Assembly: GCA_014773175.1 (NCBI GenBank)
Contig: VXCM01001266.1
Span: 1 to 64,000 of the forward strand
Direction: 5' to 3'
Length of the DNA: 64,000 nucleotides
From: Lucifuga dentata
Taxonomy: Eukaryota; Chordata; Actinopteri; Ophidiiformes; Bythitidae
In this document: positions 39,866 through 55,329 of the stretch, piece after piece
How the letters are laid out: every line of letters starts with the position of its first letter
Position numbering within the stretch: the first letter of the stretch is position 1
The notes under the pieces: generated by a model
Told to the model about the DNA's origin: nothing
The model's input: the letters and a program-made list of their open reading frames with translations, nothing else
Database searches by the model: none
Made by a program: the position numbers and the translations under genes

Positions 39866-42800
39866 AAGGGGTCAGGTATGAACCAAGGACATTTCTATTA
39901 GCGAGCTTTCAGCTGTGCATTCCCCTGTTCACTAACTCAAAATAGAAATATCAAAACAAACCAGAATAGATGCAAACTGAACATCTGAAGAGGAGAAAAT
40001 ATTTCAACAAACCAAAATAAAGAAAAGATGCGACAAGACGACATGAGACAAGTCATTTCAATCTTACCGGCGGACTGGGTGGGAGCAATGTCCTGGCCTG
40101 CGTTAGATGGGAGGATCTCCACTGGTGCTGGAGGAGAACTTCTCTCAACAACCTCTACCAAAGCAAAAAACGCAGAGAAAAATAGAAGCCATTATTCGTC
40201 ATGTTAGCCGTCATATTCTTTCTTAAGCTCTTGATACTCGCCTGTTTTTGTTTTGTTCTATTTAATGGTTTATAACTTCACATCTACTCATCACAGAACC
40301 ATGAAAATTGAGGAAACTGAAGAAGACACTTGCACTCTTACATTTGAGGATCATCAGTATGCAAGGAAGTCTGGCCATTAGTTTTTGAGATACACTGTAA
40401 TGGATCAATGTGTTTGTCAAGCAAAAATTTTGACCTGAAAGTGGAGTTACAGGAACGGTCACCAAGCTCATTAGGAATTATCCACTGGAGAACTTGTATA
40501 TCCATACCAAATTTCATGATGATCTGGTGGTTGTTCCATTTCGATCTGCACCAAAATGTGATGGACAGACAGACAAACTGGCTCTTCTATCCTTAGCACA
40601 ATAGAACTTTGAAGAGAAGGCGAGACTCATTCAAGGTAACAGGAATTTTACAAACCAGAGCTCAGTACATTACCATTGTGCAGACTGGCAAGTCTGAACA
40701 CACAGCTCGGTAAAGATGTTAATGCATCTGGGCTACAACAGCAGAAGAAATGCTGGTTAGATTCCTAGTAGCTAACAAGAATAAAAGGAGATTAAAGTGG
40801 CAACATGATCACCAAACTGGATGGCTAAAAAGAGTGCAAGAGTGGAAAAACATCAACTTATCCGAGAAATCCTGAATTCTGTCCTGACATGCTGATGGCA
40901 GAGTCAGAATTTGGCAGAAACAGGCTAAATGTGAGGATCCATCCTGGTTTTTGTCAAAGAAAAGGCCAAATGTGTAATAATATGGGGAGTGTTTTCTTGG
41001 CACAGATTTGGCCCTTTAACACCAATTAAGTGCCATTTGTATGCCACAGCACACCTCAGCGTCGTTGCTGACAGGTATATTTCTTCATGGCCAGTGTCTA
41101 TTCCTGGATGCTTCCAGCAGGATAATGCAACGTGTCACAAACAACACTCTTCAATTCAGTATGGTTCCAGAAACATGATAGTCCAGAAATCCAGTTGCCT
41201 GCACAGTCTTCACGTCACCCCAGTGAAGCAGGATGAGATTTAACAAGAGGTTGGCAGCATAAATGACACCTTATTTAGATCTTATAAAGCATGCTCTTGA
41301 TCTAGCCATGTTTAAAGAAACCGTGATGTTTGGGAGGCAAAAGGAGTTCCACTCTGGTTGGAAGCAGGTAGATCTAATAAGGCAGCTGCATACATCATTC
41401 TATCCATACAACCTCATAACAGACTGAGAACCCATGAACATCTTTTGTGGTGTTGTGTTTGTATGTTGAAAACTAAAACTGAATGAGTTTGGAAGTTGAA
41501 AACTAAAAAAAGAAACACAGGCTTTAAAGAAGGAATAGATGAATGAATTAATTAACTAATTAACTAATGCCTCTAGATAAAGACCAAGAACGGTGGCCAT
41601 ATTGGGACATCTTAGACCCAGGATGCCAGCTCTGTACTCTGTGCTTAACTTTCTATGTGCTCTCTAGTTTTCATTGGATTGTTCTTTGTCAGCTTCAGCT
41701 GTACTTTGTCAGGTTATTTGTTCTTTGAGCCTAATAGCTTTGATCATTTAATTGCTATGTTAAGTGCTAATATGTTAATGTTAGCAAGAATAGCATTAAA
41801 CAACTGAGCATGGCAAACTGGTCTGAGCTCAACATTGTATAGCTGAAGCAGACAAGCAGAGTCTGAGATGTCCTAAAATGGCTACAGAGTATAATGGTAG
41901 AGAAGCAGACACCTGGGAAAGCCTCCATCTTGACAGTGGACACACCAGGAGACAGCTGGGGCAGGATTGGTTCAACTACTGGTTTATTACTAAAATCAGG
42001 AACTACCAGCTCCTTCAACGACAAGACACAATCAATAATGCCAATGGGTCAAGGTCAACAGAGCACCATATGCATATGTTTAAGTCTAGCTGCAAATTCA
42101 TGTTTGCAAATGCAGCACGCTGCTACTGCCATGCAACATAGGCACTTTACCAAAAAGCAGGTTAGCATTCAGCTTGCATGACACTGCCTGCAGAATAACA
42201 ATACAGCCAGAATGAATGGCTCAGAGAACAAGACAGAAAGTCAAAAAGGGATACTGCTTTTGCACAGACTTGTCACTTCCATCTGGATTTGTTTGTAACA
42301 TTGTCAGAGGTATCAGTGTAGGCCTCATTAATATACTATACTCATGATATATATGTAGAATGGAGTACATTTTGAAGAAATAATGCAGTGCGCAATGCTG
42401 ACCAGCTCAAAGTCATGCAACAACAGTGCTGACTTCATGCAAAGGTAATTCTGCAACTCCTGGCCTCAGAGGCTAAAGCCATATCTCTATACATGCAAAC
42501 TGATTTTAACTTTTGAAAGCACCCAACCTACCTGATCTGGAGCAGCTGTTGCTACTGACCACAGGAAAAAAGAAACAACATTTTTCAATTTATGTTTGTG
42601 ACATGATTCGCACACAAGCACATATGCAAAGCTTGAATGTATTGGTCTTGGTCAGCAAGGTTTCAATAAAATGAAATATGTTCTGTTACTCCAAAGAAAC
42701 ATCAATATTGAACCTTTTGGTGATGGTTCCAAATGGCAAGAAGAAAGAGAATGTGGTGATGACCTCAACTCCATGAAGTATTTCATTACAGCTGAATTTT

Positions 42801-45800
42801 ACTTCACTACAGCTGAATTTCACTTTCATAAATAGGATAAAAGAATTTTGTCCCAGCCTGAAAAAAATGAGTACACATCTCTATTGAGCCTCATTTTTGA
42901 TTATGGCTGAATGGATGACTATTTTTTTTTTTTTTTTTTTTTTTTACGAGAAGATGCTTTATAGTAAACCTTAAAATTATCTTGAAAATATTTTTCAGGA
43001 ACTTTATTGTGTCATATAGAGTCCATTCATGTACACATGGTTTTTCTACTTGTTTTTCATGAAATAATTACTTCTCACAAGAACTATTCATTTGGTGGCC
43101 AGCTGCATTAGTCTTTAATAACTACAAAAACAAGATGCTTGGAAAAATCACTGTTTTTCTTTGATATGGTGTTCCTGGAGAGTGCTCCTCTCTGGCGATG
43201 CATTTCACCTTTTCCTGGCTTTGGTTAGCAGTGCATAAAAGTTTAATAGTGTTCACCTTTTGGCAGAAAGCATAGAGTCACAAAGCTTGTCTGTGTCACA
43301 TTCAGGCCAGACTGCTGCAGGCAAATTCAGCCGTTCAGCTCAATTTTATCATTAATGATAATAATCTGGTAAGATAAATTGCATTTATTAAGTGAACGCT
43401 ACAGGAGCAACCCATCTATGTTGCCTGCTGATGGCAGTCAACAGGCAATGCAAAGACCTATCATCTGCACTCATTTTAGCTAGTGGCACCTGTATTTTCT
43501 TAACTATCAGAGCTTCCTTACAGTAAATCCTTTCTTTCAGAGGCCCAAGTTTTAATGTAACGTAAAGGTCATAAACAACACAGACACCATTCTAAGGGCT
43601 GAAATATAACAACACTAAGGATTTTAACTAGTGAGGGTTTCTGCTGTGCCAAAATGCCGATGTGTAAGACTGCCAGGCGCCACATTAACTTCTGGTGGTA
43701 TCCAAACCTTAATCTACACAGGTTTTGGGTGGTGGATTTCTCTCGGATTGCATTTGAAGCCTGTCCTGTGTGCCTAGTAATCTCTGTACTCTTCTGCTCC
43801 AGAGAAGCTTAGCAGTAATTTGGACTCTGTCTGGCTTTGGCTAAGATGCAGCAAAGTTTCCCCTTTCCTTTGGTGGCTGCCAAGCATGTCCTGAATAATA
43901 ACAGGAGATGGTGAAGCTCCTTTCCCTCTCTCTCTCTGTCTCTAGAGCTGAAGCCAGAATCATCTCTCCTTCTATATCCCTTTTCGAAGGAGTATGGGCT
44001 AGGCTATGTTTGAAGGAAATGTGAAGTAAGCCAAAGCACTTAAATCCTTACCTCTACAAAAACACGTCACGAGAGAGAAGGATTTTTTTTTTTAGTTTGT
44101 TTGAAAGCTCTGGGTTCCTAATCATATACAACTGGGATAATAAATCAGGTTGTCTAATGTCACTTGAGAGCTATGATTTGCAAAAGTGAGATTGCTTTTC
44201 ATCCCTCAACACAGATATTTTTGTGGAACATTAGAATTGTGTTGTTGATGAATTAACATTGAGACCACACATTAAAGAAGAGAAAGTGGGATAATTTGTT
44301 ACGGTGTTTGATACTAGTTACTTCTTCATCAGTCATGAAAGAAAAGCAAAAGAGCAATACAAATGTCCCCCTCTGTATTGCTAAATGGTGATCCTTTAAA
44401 AATATTAAATTCTTACACAGTACACTGAGTTCAGTCACTTTAAAGAATGCCAGATGAAATATAGTTGGAGGATATTAATGCCTTTTTTATCTAGAGAATA
44501 TTTGGTCAAACTGATGCATGGTAAATCCTGTATTTACAGGATGAGGCAGTAGTAAGTCACAGTTTCAAGTTGATGGTGTCATCCCATGATGGACATACAT
44601 TAAAAGTCAGTTATCTTAGTGGTGATAACATTAACAAACATTACTTTGTCTCCATTCCCAAAATTAAAAATTCCATAAATAAGCACTCTGGCGCAAACTT
44701 TGATGCTTCTTATAATCCTTTCCTGAATTTCATTAATTCAGGAACCTTTTCAGGAACTCTAGAACTTTCTTGCATTTCGCATCAAAGACCCAGGAACCAC
44801 TTTGTTCCTACTCCAGCGTAGGTTCAGGAACTGCTGGGTGGAGCGTACAAGAACAAACGTGACTGGTAAGACACAAGCTTTCCCCAGGTGGATAACCGCC
44901 ATTTTTAAAAACTCATGTTTAGTTTGTTTTTGTACTCAGCAAGATGAAGATCTCACTATGTTTATCACAACTCAGAATAATGATAAAAAAAAGTGCCAAG
45001 AAAAAAATTCAATTAAAAAAAAAAAAAAAAATCAACAATCGCAAAAATTAAAGCAGTAAAGACAGACAGCAGTAATGGATGCTATTCTGAGACATTGACA
45101 AGCATACTCTGTACTGTTAGCATGAGAGACTTAGTAACGTCTTTGTTGACGACATTAGACCAAAGCGTGGTCCCTCAGCACAAGGAATTGTCACCAGAAG
45201 ATAAGTTATGTGTTTGTATTGCGGAAATGACACATCTGTCACAGTGTTGACGTCACTTATTCTAATAACCATGATCTTCACAGTACTGGTAGCATGTTAA
45301 GAATGCAAATAAGGAACTTGCTGATGGAACCACCTAGTTATCAGCAGAGTAGTTCCTAATTTAGTCTCGAACTTTAGGTCCAAAAGAAGCAGTTAATTGA
45401 GATTTATGAAAGTAATCACATCTTGTATGTAACATTTTTAGGACTGCCATATTAGAAAGTGTCTCCTTGACCCTAGTATTTCATTCATCAAACACAAAAA
45501 ATATGATGATTCATTAATTAAATCCTTAGACTGCCAGCTAAGGCGTTGCTGCCTTATGCAAGCCAAATGAAGATGGAAGATTACTTTGCATGAACTTATT
45601 AATGAAAGGATTATTCAATTCACCATATACTACCAGAAGCAGAAAAGGCTCCAGCTAGGCCCCTTACTAAAACAGGGAAGAGCATATTACACTAAGCTAT
45701 TAGCTGCTATGGCTTACAGCACTGATGTTAAAATTTTATGATTGAACTTGGTCTCAACGGATATCAAAAAACTTTCAACACCTCTTGACCAACAAAAGTC

Positions 45801-47711
45801 AGAGGTTCTCTGAAAAAGCCCTGATGTCAGTTCCAGAAATCTAGACTTCAGAGCAAAGGAACACAGCTTTGGTGGTGAGGGCTGCCAAGTCATGAAATGG
45901 CCTGCATGAGAATACTAAAAAGACAGACTTCATCTCAGAGTCTCTCAAATAGAGGAGTTTGGGTATCTTGGGGTTGTATTTATGAGTGACAGTAAAAAGG
46001 AAATTGACTGCCAGTAAGGGGCATTGCTTGTTATAAGGCAAGCCTTTTATCAGGACAAGGTGGTAGGTGGTAAAGATTAACAAGTATCACTATTTCTGTG
46101 AAAGTGTCCTCATGCTGTGTGAAGTGAGAAGTTCAGCAATTTGAGAAAACTTTGGTGGCATCAAGTAGTGTCAACTAATGCTTAGGACACCTAGTAATAA
46201 TGCCAGGTGTTTGGGAGGAGACCCTGGAACACACCAAAGACACCCTGGAGGGATTTTATCTTCAAGCTGGCTTGGGAGCATTTGGGGATTCCCAGGAGGA
46301 GCTGGAAAAAGTTGCTGAAGAAAAGCAATTTGCTTTGCATGTATGAAGCCTGCCACCATTTTAAAATTGTTTTATTCTCATAAACTGGGCTTTATTGATT
46401 TTTGTGTGCATATTCCTTTATTTATGTCACTGGTTTCATGGTTGTAATTGGTATTCTATATACTTGGTGTACTTTGTAATCATTAAAAAAAAAAAATGCT
46501 ACAAAGTTGAGTCATGTAGTGATTTCAAGTTATCATTTCCAAGACAGCAGTAAAGCTGGTACTGATTTTATCATTTTCAGTCAAAACCATTGCTATCCAC
46601 TGAAATACATACAAAAGGTATTTATTAAAATATTATGGCAGCACCTCTGTATGACATTTCCAATCCTGCTTCTTCAGTAACAGAGGGACACAAAAGTACA
46701 CAGTTTAGGCCTGTTATGGTGTCACAAATATTGTTAAAGCAATAAAGTACCATGATACACATGACATGATGCACAATCGGTAGTATACCATGCTAATTTC
46801 ATTCTATGAACAATAATTAATTATTAAAGTTATTAGTCTTATTATTAGTGCTATTATTATAGTTATATACAGTATTCGTAGACTCTCTCAGTTGGAAAGC
46901 ACTAGTGCTAAGCTAGTTTACACCTGCCATACATGTACAATTAAACTACTTAAGTTCAACTTCAACTGCCACTGATTATGCTACAAAACTGAAACTCACC
47001 TGGTATAACGTCCTCAGGTTTCGCAAAAGCCTCCACAGGTTTCTCTGGTGTAGGCAGAGGTTGGGGAGGTAGTGGACCAATGGGCTCCTGGTAAACGATG
47101 ACCGGCTTATTGACAGGTGGATTTGGCAGAACAGTGTATCCCATCCCACCAGGACATATCTCTTTGAACTTTGCTACATGATTAAACAAATCACAAGTGG
47201 TTATCATATAAGTAAAATATAAGCGAAAATTAGATGAAAAATATATTTTTCCACATTGTACACAGATGATGATGTTCATTATGTATCTATTGATGATATA
47301 TCGGTGCATCAGCTTACGCCGTACAAATGGCAGAAATCATTAAAAAAAAACCCACTAATTACACAGTGTCCCACTAAATAAGCGCCGTGATAATTTAAGC
47401 TCATACATAAAGCTTCTCTTAGGTTAATCAGCTATGCTTCATTGTCCCATTACTGACACGCTGTTGCAAGTGGTATCACAGGTTAAAAACCAATGAAGAG
47501 CAGTGTGTTAATGAGCCGTTTCATATACTGTACAGTATAAAACCACATTTTATACTGCTTCCGCTGTTGTCAAAGCAAAAGTGATATGTTAAATCGGCAC
47601 AGGAAATCTAAATGATCTCTTTAGACAGCCACATTTTAAGAGAGACGTACAGAAAGCTGCAACATCCACACAGTCGTTGGAGTCCCCACGTCCACCTGAG
47701 TCCCGGAGGGT

Positions 47712-47743
<32 letters not shown>

Positions 47744-50700
47744 GTATGTGGGAATGAGTTGATGCTTGAGAATGTGTGTGAGATCAGATCAAAACTTGTC
47801 ATTTAAATACACTGATTGATCATCTGAGTGTGTTTAAACATTACATTTATTGATCAGTATGTATGTGATGCAAACACAGTTTAAAATGTCACCCAGATTT
47901 CATACCGCTTAAATGTACCACCAGACTGAAACAGATCTTAATTTTTGCATGTTGGTGAGTTTATGAATTGCTTCCCAATGCAATAAATCCTCTTCCAAGG
48001 CAAACGCTAAAAGATGGCAGTAACAGGTATTAAGTACCGCAGACTGTTCAGACATAGAGAGAGATGAAGCCTGTGCTTGTTCCAGAAATGTCTTTGAGTA
48101 ATGGAACGCTGAGCTTAGTTTTATCAATGTGTAAAGTTAAAATATTTTAAGTAACTGTAAGCAAAAGCACAATATGCAACTATTACAATCAAATAATCAA
48201 ATATTTCAAAAGGCATTTTGTCGAACACACAAAACAGCTGTGAGCTCCACTGGTAAAAGAAGAATCAGGAGGTCAAAGGTTGCACAGAGCATCGTATCCT
48301 TTAAATTATAAACACAAAGATTCATTTACTTCAACTTGCAAGCTATCTATCACTATTTAGCTAACCTAAAGCAGTAAAGGCAATGGCTTTAAAAATATAA
48401 ATCAACAAGAGAAAGTGTTCTTGTGACAGTCATGACAAAAAAGAATAAGTCTGATTTTTTGTGTCATAATTCTATTAAAAAAAAAAAAAGCAGCTAAAGT
48501 TAAACACCATATTGGACCTGGAGCTCCATATATCACCACAAAAATATTACTGACAACCCACGAGGTTTAGAGAAGATCGTCACCTCCTACAACCAGACCA
48601 ACTCAAAACAATGCACGGGCATCTTCCAAAACCATCCTATGTACTAACAACCTAATGACACAACTGACTGTAACTGCCCAAATATGTAATTAACAATACC
48701 TTCCTGACTGGATTGCACAGACATGATGTGATATGTGGCAGTAAATTAAAGACATACAAAGGAAAGTAAAAAAGTGGGTGTGGTAATTGTAAAATGTATC
48801 TACAAGCAACTACTTAGCAAAGCTGTGAAATTCATGCAGAGAGAATGTATATATTGGGGACAGCAATAGGACTACACAGAATCTCAGATTTTTGACTTTC
48901 AGAAATTGGAATTTTCTGTATTTTATCCAGGTGCAAATACTGACAGGTGAGGCTAAATGCTGTATATGAGAGTTAAATATTCCTAAGAGTACTGATTGAG
49001 GACCTCTGTATGCATATTACTGAAATGGCCTCTAATGTGTCGTACCAAGAGATATGTCTCATATAAAAATATCAAGGTTTACAGTTTGTACATCTTGTCT
49101 GGGAGGATTCAATTCATTGTGCAGCATTAGCCCAGCCAATATCTGAATTTTGATTGGTTCTCTTATGTTAATGTGGAAGAGCTTTGGCTGTTAACAGCAA
49201 CAGATGAAAGACAAGTGACACTGCATTCACGAGACAGGTCTCACGGGGCTAATAGTGATTCAGTAAATTAAAAATTGGGAGATCCAACCAGAGGGCACAG
49301 CCCCTTCATTATCTGCATTTTACACAGAAATGTTCAAAGTTGATTGACAAGAATTCTTCCTGGTTTATCACTTGAGTAGAAGACCAAAATGTTTTGTTAA
49401 AGTTTTACTTTTACTTCATACTGGATATACTCAGTTCCCTCCATTGCAGTTTGCCACTTGTCAGGGCGTAACAAACTTCTGCAAGACATTGGCCCCACTC
49501 TGCAGAACTGAATATCTCGGCTCTATGAGATGTGTTGAAATATGAGCATTTGCAAGAGCCAAAGTAATGTGCAAGATTGAATAGTTTGGTGAGATGTTCT
49601 GAAAAAATTAAGTTTTGAGTGTTTAGGTCCTACACAAACTGACAGAGTTGAAGTTTGACATGGCTGGGGGCCTTACCTGTTCCTGGGAGGGGGCATTTGT
49701 CACAATGAGGGCCCCAGGCTTTGCCCACACTACAGCAGCACAGCTGTTTGCTCAGCTGGGCAGATACTGGGTGCAAGCACTGCCTCCCTGAGCTGACCAA
49801 ACGGAAGCAAGCCCCCTTCTCCTCTTGGATGGCAGGTGTGTTGGCTGAAGAGGAGCGCAGCAGGAGGACAGAGAGGAAGAAGAGGGAGGCGTAGGAAGTG
49901 GTGCACCAGAATGTGGGAGACACATAAATGGGAGAAAGAGAAGAAAAGACAAGGTAGAGAAATATAGAGGTTCCCTTCACCAAAGAAACCCTCCCTTCTC
50001 CCCTGTACAAATAACTACTTCTAAAACACTAGGGTGGATAAGGAAAAATACAAATTTAATATTGAAATGTCAGGCAACTACATTTCACTGTAGCCTGAGT
50101 ACCAATAACATTTCACATTTTAATTTTGATAATCTTGTTAAAGCTGAAAGCACACACACATTGACACACAAGAAAGCACTGGCATGGTGTTCTCAGAAAA
50201 AAAAAATCTAGGATTCCATGCTTCATACACTATCAAATAAAGACAAGCGCTGGCTCAGATGAAGGCATGCAGGGGAGTTTGGCTTAGATTATGTTATGTG
50301 TTCTCAACATATTAAAAAACACACATGACTTGGAATACAGACAAAAAAATGACCATCAAGGTGAACAAATATTGTTATGACACTCCAAATTTTCCAGATA
50401 TTGCCAACCACAATATCTGGAATAGATCATTACTGGTCAAAAATGGCATCCATTTCCCCTCAAAGAATCAGAATATCAAAGAATTTCAAAATATCAGCAT
50501 AATTATAGCTTGTGCCAGGTTCTAATTCCCAAAGTACTAAAGCAGGTTCAAATGACCATTTATTTCAGGGTGGAGAAATCTCTAAAACAACATTAGACCA
50601 TTAAAACTTTCCACTGAAACAGGAGATTCAATTCAGTAAATGAATGCATAAATCTGAACAAGTGGGAAATTTGCAATACATTACAATCAACTCAGATTAA

Positions 50701-51397
50701 GTGTTCCAGGAGACAAAAAATATAGCACAGATTAATCCTTCTGTAAGACCATAATCAATCTATAATCAGTCAAACTGTAGTTGATCCATTATGCTAAAAG
50801 CGAAAGATCCCGAGTGACTCATTAATGTGACTTTTAACAGAAGAAATTATCAAAATGGAATAGATACACACACTCTGACATAAAGAGCAGTTTCAGACAC
50901 CTTCAAATATTTTCCGATTTTGTGTCCCATAAACTTAATTTAAAGTGCATTAAATTAAAGTATTGGCAGTAGTAAGTAAAAAACATTTTTTTTTATACAA
51001 ATGTATTAAAATTCATCAGAAATACTCCATTTACAATATTGAGACTCTACGTTGGCACTCTGATTTAATCTCGCAAAGTGTATAAAAAAGTGAGAACATA
51101 AGCCAGACTACAGAGAAAAACTCCCAAACATAATGACTGAGACGGATGTTAACGTTGGACAGCCAATGCTATGACTTATCATAGCAAAATAGCAGGCTTG
51201 ACTAATATTCAAAAGATATCGCTTCACGTGTTATTAACTTGTGTGAAAACCTGAGGGCAAATAATGACAAAGAGCTCAAACAAGTCCATCATGCTAAAGT
51301 CAAACTGAATCAGCCATATTCCTCAGTCAAATAGCAAAAATAATGAAGGACGATGCACACATAAACGACTGGTATCTCCAACACTGGCTGAGCAATG

Positions 51398-51440
<43 letters not shown>

Positions 51441-51463
51441 TANCCAACACTGGCTGAGCAATG

Positions 51464-51506
<43 letters not shown>

Positions 51507-51721
51507 TATATTCACACTGTTAGAAGGTCAGTGATTGCAAAGGCAGGTGAATTTCTCAAGTCTCCCCTTTCCTTGTACAAACAAGCCCACTGCTGAGCTC
51601 TTTGGATTAAGAAGTGATGGTGATGAATGGTCACTTGGCTTTCGTTAGCTGTGAAACAAATGAGAGCTAGTGCACTGCCCCACCCCCAACATTTCACACC
51701 TTATCTTGTGTGTGTGCGCGT

Positions 51722-51776
<55 letters not shown>

Positions 51777-54700
51777 TGCAAGCTCGCAGCAGTGCATAAA
51801 CAGGAGAAGACGTGCTCAACAACAACATGTCAAGACTAAGGGAAATTGATGATCAGCTCTGCTGAACAATCATGCACAAAAGGAGAATCAATTGCTGCTC
51901 TAAATATACCACAAGCAGTTTCTCTTCTAACTAGTATCTTTCCTGCCTTCTCTTTCTGCTTTCTTTTAATCTTCTTCTCCCTTCTCCTCCAATTCCTCCT
52001 ACTCCTTCTTGATTAGAGAAATGATATGGTGGGATCAGCACTATGATCAGCCTTATGGTACATGCTTCAGGAGGAATATGATTGTACGATAAACGTCATG
52101 CTTTCATTCATGCACTGTATTCATTTCTCATATTCACAAGCATATCATCAGACACAATGAACTCAGCGATCCTTGTTATACTTGTACTTTAGAGCAGGTG
52201 GAAATATTGACGCATTTTCTATGTCTTTTGTCGTAAACTATGAATGTTACTGTATGAGCAAATCTTTTATCTCAGAAAACAGCATGCAAATGTGAGATAT
52301 TCCTTTAGGTAAATATAAGATTTCTGCTGTCATGGCCGTCTTGGATGTACAATGTTGGACTGATGATGAATGTGTAAGTGTTGAGAGAAAGATCACGTTA
52401 GGCTTTAGGACTTACATATGCATGTGGAGAGTGTGGGGTCAGGGATATATCCAGGTTTACATATGCATCTATAACTGCCCACGGCGTTCAGACATTCTCC
52501 ATTAGGACACACACCCTGTAGCTGGCACTCATTTACATCTGTGAAAATAATGAATAACACAATCAATGCCAATTCATTCACTTGCACATTGATTTCAAAA
52601 ATCTTATTAAAAAAGAACATGATACTTTTGTACAGCTTTTATTTTATTTATTAATTAATTTCTCCAAGCATTTGTGATAGATCACAACTTTGCAAACCAT
52701 TTAAGAAGACCTGCAGAGACCCCTCTTTTATGTGCAATTTCACCTCACGCTACACTTTAATTCTGCAGCTGAAATTGCTGCATTTAGACAACATATGAGA
52801 GGGTTGCTACACTACATATAAAACACTGCCTGCAACCCGTAACATTGCAATGGTTTCACAGGATTATTTTAAGGACTGAAAATGTGGCCAAGAAATGTGG
52901 CCTTCTTTACCGAAATCTTCAGGAAATAACTTGTGTATCTTAAATAAAATTATCCCAAAATCATTTGATGCATTTGTTGAGTTCTTGGCATAAAACAGAA
53001 GTCTGAAAATTATTACATAACCAAAGGTATTATTGGTCACTGGTAATTATATCCAATTAAAAAGTATCTGCTGAATTTAAATAGAAGCCAGGCATCTGGC
53101 TCAACCCCACAGTTTGTTCTTGTATGCAGCCTGGAGATGACATTCATCACTTCATGTATGCTTTAACGACCATAAGACAGAGACATCAAAATTCCATGGA
53201 TATAAGTCTGCACTCTGTAAATGTGTTACAGTGATATATTTCCCTTTTTTTGTCTATTCAAGTGTGAATTTCTGGTGCCAAACTTGTTCATTTTGAACTA
53301 CGTGCTGATTAGAGCAACCAGAACACACCATTAGTTTTTGTCTGAATTTAATATGACACCATTCTGAATCCTCTGTTGACTGTCTTATCTGGGGAAGGCA
53401 AGCACATTAAGCCTTCTCGCCTTTAGTCCTCCAAAGGCTAAAACTTAATAGGCAGCATCCTTTGAAGGAGGTGAGCCTAGAACTGTGACACAGCTTCTGA
53501 TATTAATTTCCCACCACCTCCTTAATCCCCTTGAGATATTGTGGTCTATAACTGACACAAATAATATTTCAACAACAGAGCTATGATGTATCAAAAACCA
53601 GTATGGAGCTAAGACCCTATAGCTCAAAAAGAAAAATAACAGACTATGTCATTTGCTTTTCTTTTGTGACAACAAGGCTTTCCAGCTTCTGAAATGAATT
53701 GTGGCACTGTTTGTTCTCGGCACCATCATCTATCATTGAGCAGCTGTAAATGCCAATAAGTGAAATGAGTAGAAATCTAAGCACCTGGCCAAGTAATGGT
53801 TCAGTCACTGAAATCAATCAATACCCCTATTAACCCGTGCGGATGCATTATGGTCATTATGTGCTTTGGAGCAGTAAAAAAAATTTACTTATTGCCATTT
53901 TAAGGGCTAAACTCTAGACTCACTTTCACCATTTATTCACATTAGTTCATGAAATAAGGATAGAGCTTACAAGGCATGTTGAGGTGAAGAGGGAAGCCAA
54001 CAGAATAGCTTCCTAAGTATCAGCACAGACAAGCAGCAGACACTCAGGCTCACCACTCAACATCAGCACAAGCCGTCTGTTTTTGTGGTGCATACTTCTT
54101 ATCAGTAAAGATTCCAGACATTATAGTTTAATATACTATATATAGGGTTTTACAGTAGGTTATGCCAATATTGTCATACAGTACATACCTTTGACAACAT
54201 ATATCAGAACACTCGTTTCCAGCTCATGAAAGGACAAGTTGTTTCAGGCAGATCATTAATATTTTATAGGGTATATCATATAACCATGTCCTTAACCAAA
54301 GGAGGACTGTACTCATAACTATCAAACAGAATCACTTGGACCTGTGAACATTATTACTGGTCTGATTTTCTCCCTCATGGCATGTGAACAATTACATTTC
54401 ATCCATGATTGCCTCATGAGGCAGATAATCCAAACCACTTTTACACAAACCCTCAAATGTGTTCATTTGACACAATGTCCTGTAGCCAAGAAAAGCAATA
54501 ATAGCTCGTTATTGCATTATTAATTAAACCGCAAAAGCAGTAAAATGGGAAATGACTGTGTATACAGTATGTGTGGAAGTTATGTGTATCTATGAGCAAT
54601 GTACCAAGTCATATTTCTTTTATGAGAACATACATGGCCAGTCTAACAGACTCTGACTCATGTCTGTATCCCACCATGACGTCCAGTTTATGGACAGAAA

Positions 54701-55288
54701 AGAGCATAAGCAGACAGTCAGTATCTTTTAATAGGTTGTTGATAGCTATTTGGTTGGTCTGTTGTTGGCATTAAGGTCCTCTTTGTTAATCTGTCAGTAA
54801 ACCCCAAAATTATTTATTGCCACACAAGTTTTGGTTTCTGGTTATGTAATGTTACAGCTAAGAGCTGGGCAACTATGTACAGAAGACGTGGGTACGGGAT
54901 TTGGGTCAGGCAGTACGTCACATTTTACTCTTTGGTCAGTCAGTTAATCACTGGTCCTGTATCAGTGTTTCTCACTATTTAACCCACATTATGAGAGCAG
55001 GTCTCACTTATCTTCAGCCCTTTGAAACTGATGCCTGACCACTGTCCAAATTGCATTACAACCCAGGGTAAAAATGTATTGATCTTTTTTTAAGTACCAG
55101 AGAAGTAGTTATGATTAGTGTACTCAAATCCAAACTAGTTAAAGATTCAAGTGGACATAGATACAACAGTAAAAGAAAGGAGGGGGCTGTAATAACAATT
55201 ACAATAAATAAGAGGAAAAGGATGTGGTGGATTATAATGTCCCAGCACCTTCTGAAGGATAGCCAAGTCTATCTCCAGGGATTGAGCT

Positions 55289-55329
<41 letters not shown>

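Larger units (their letters stand above)
40155..41912 (-). other. ltbp1 hinge intron with transposon relics
   Basis: Between the hinge mini-exon and the last hinge exon. Holds dispersed-repeat copy 2 and the Tc1-like relic. Confidence 0.7.

Noticed and set aside
44690..45380. Scattered AGGAAC/GTTCCT motifs that might delimit a DNA transposon
   Set aside because: I could not define matching termini or a target-site duplication, and there is no transposase remnant.
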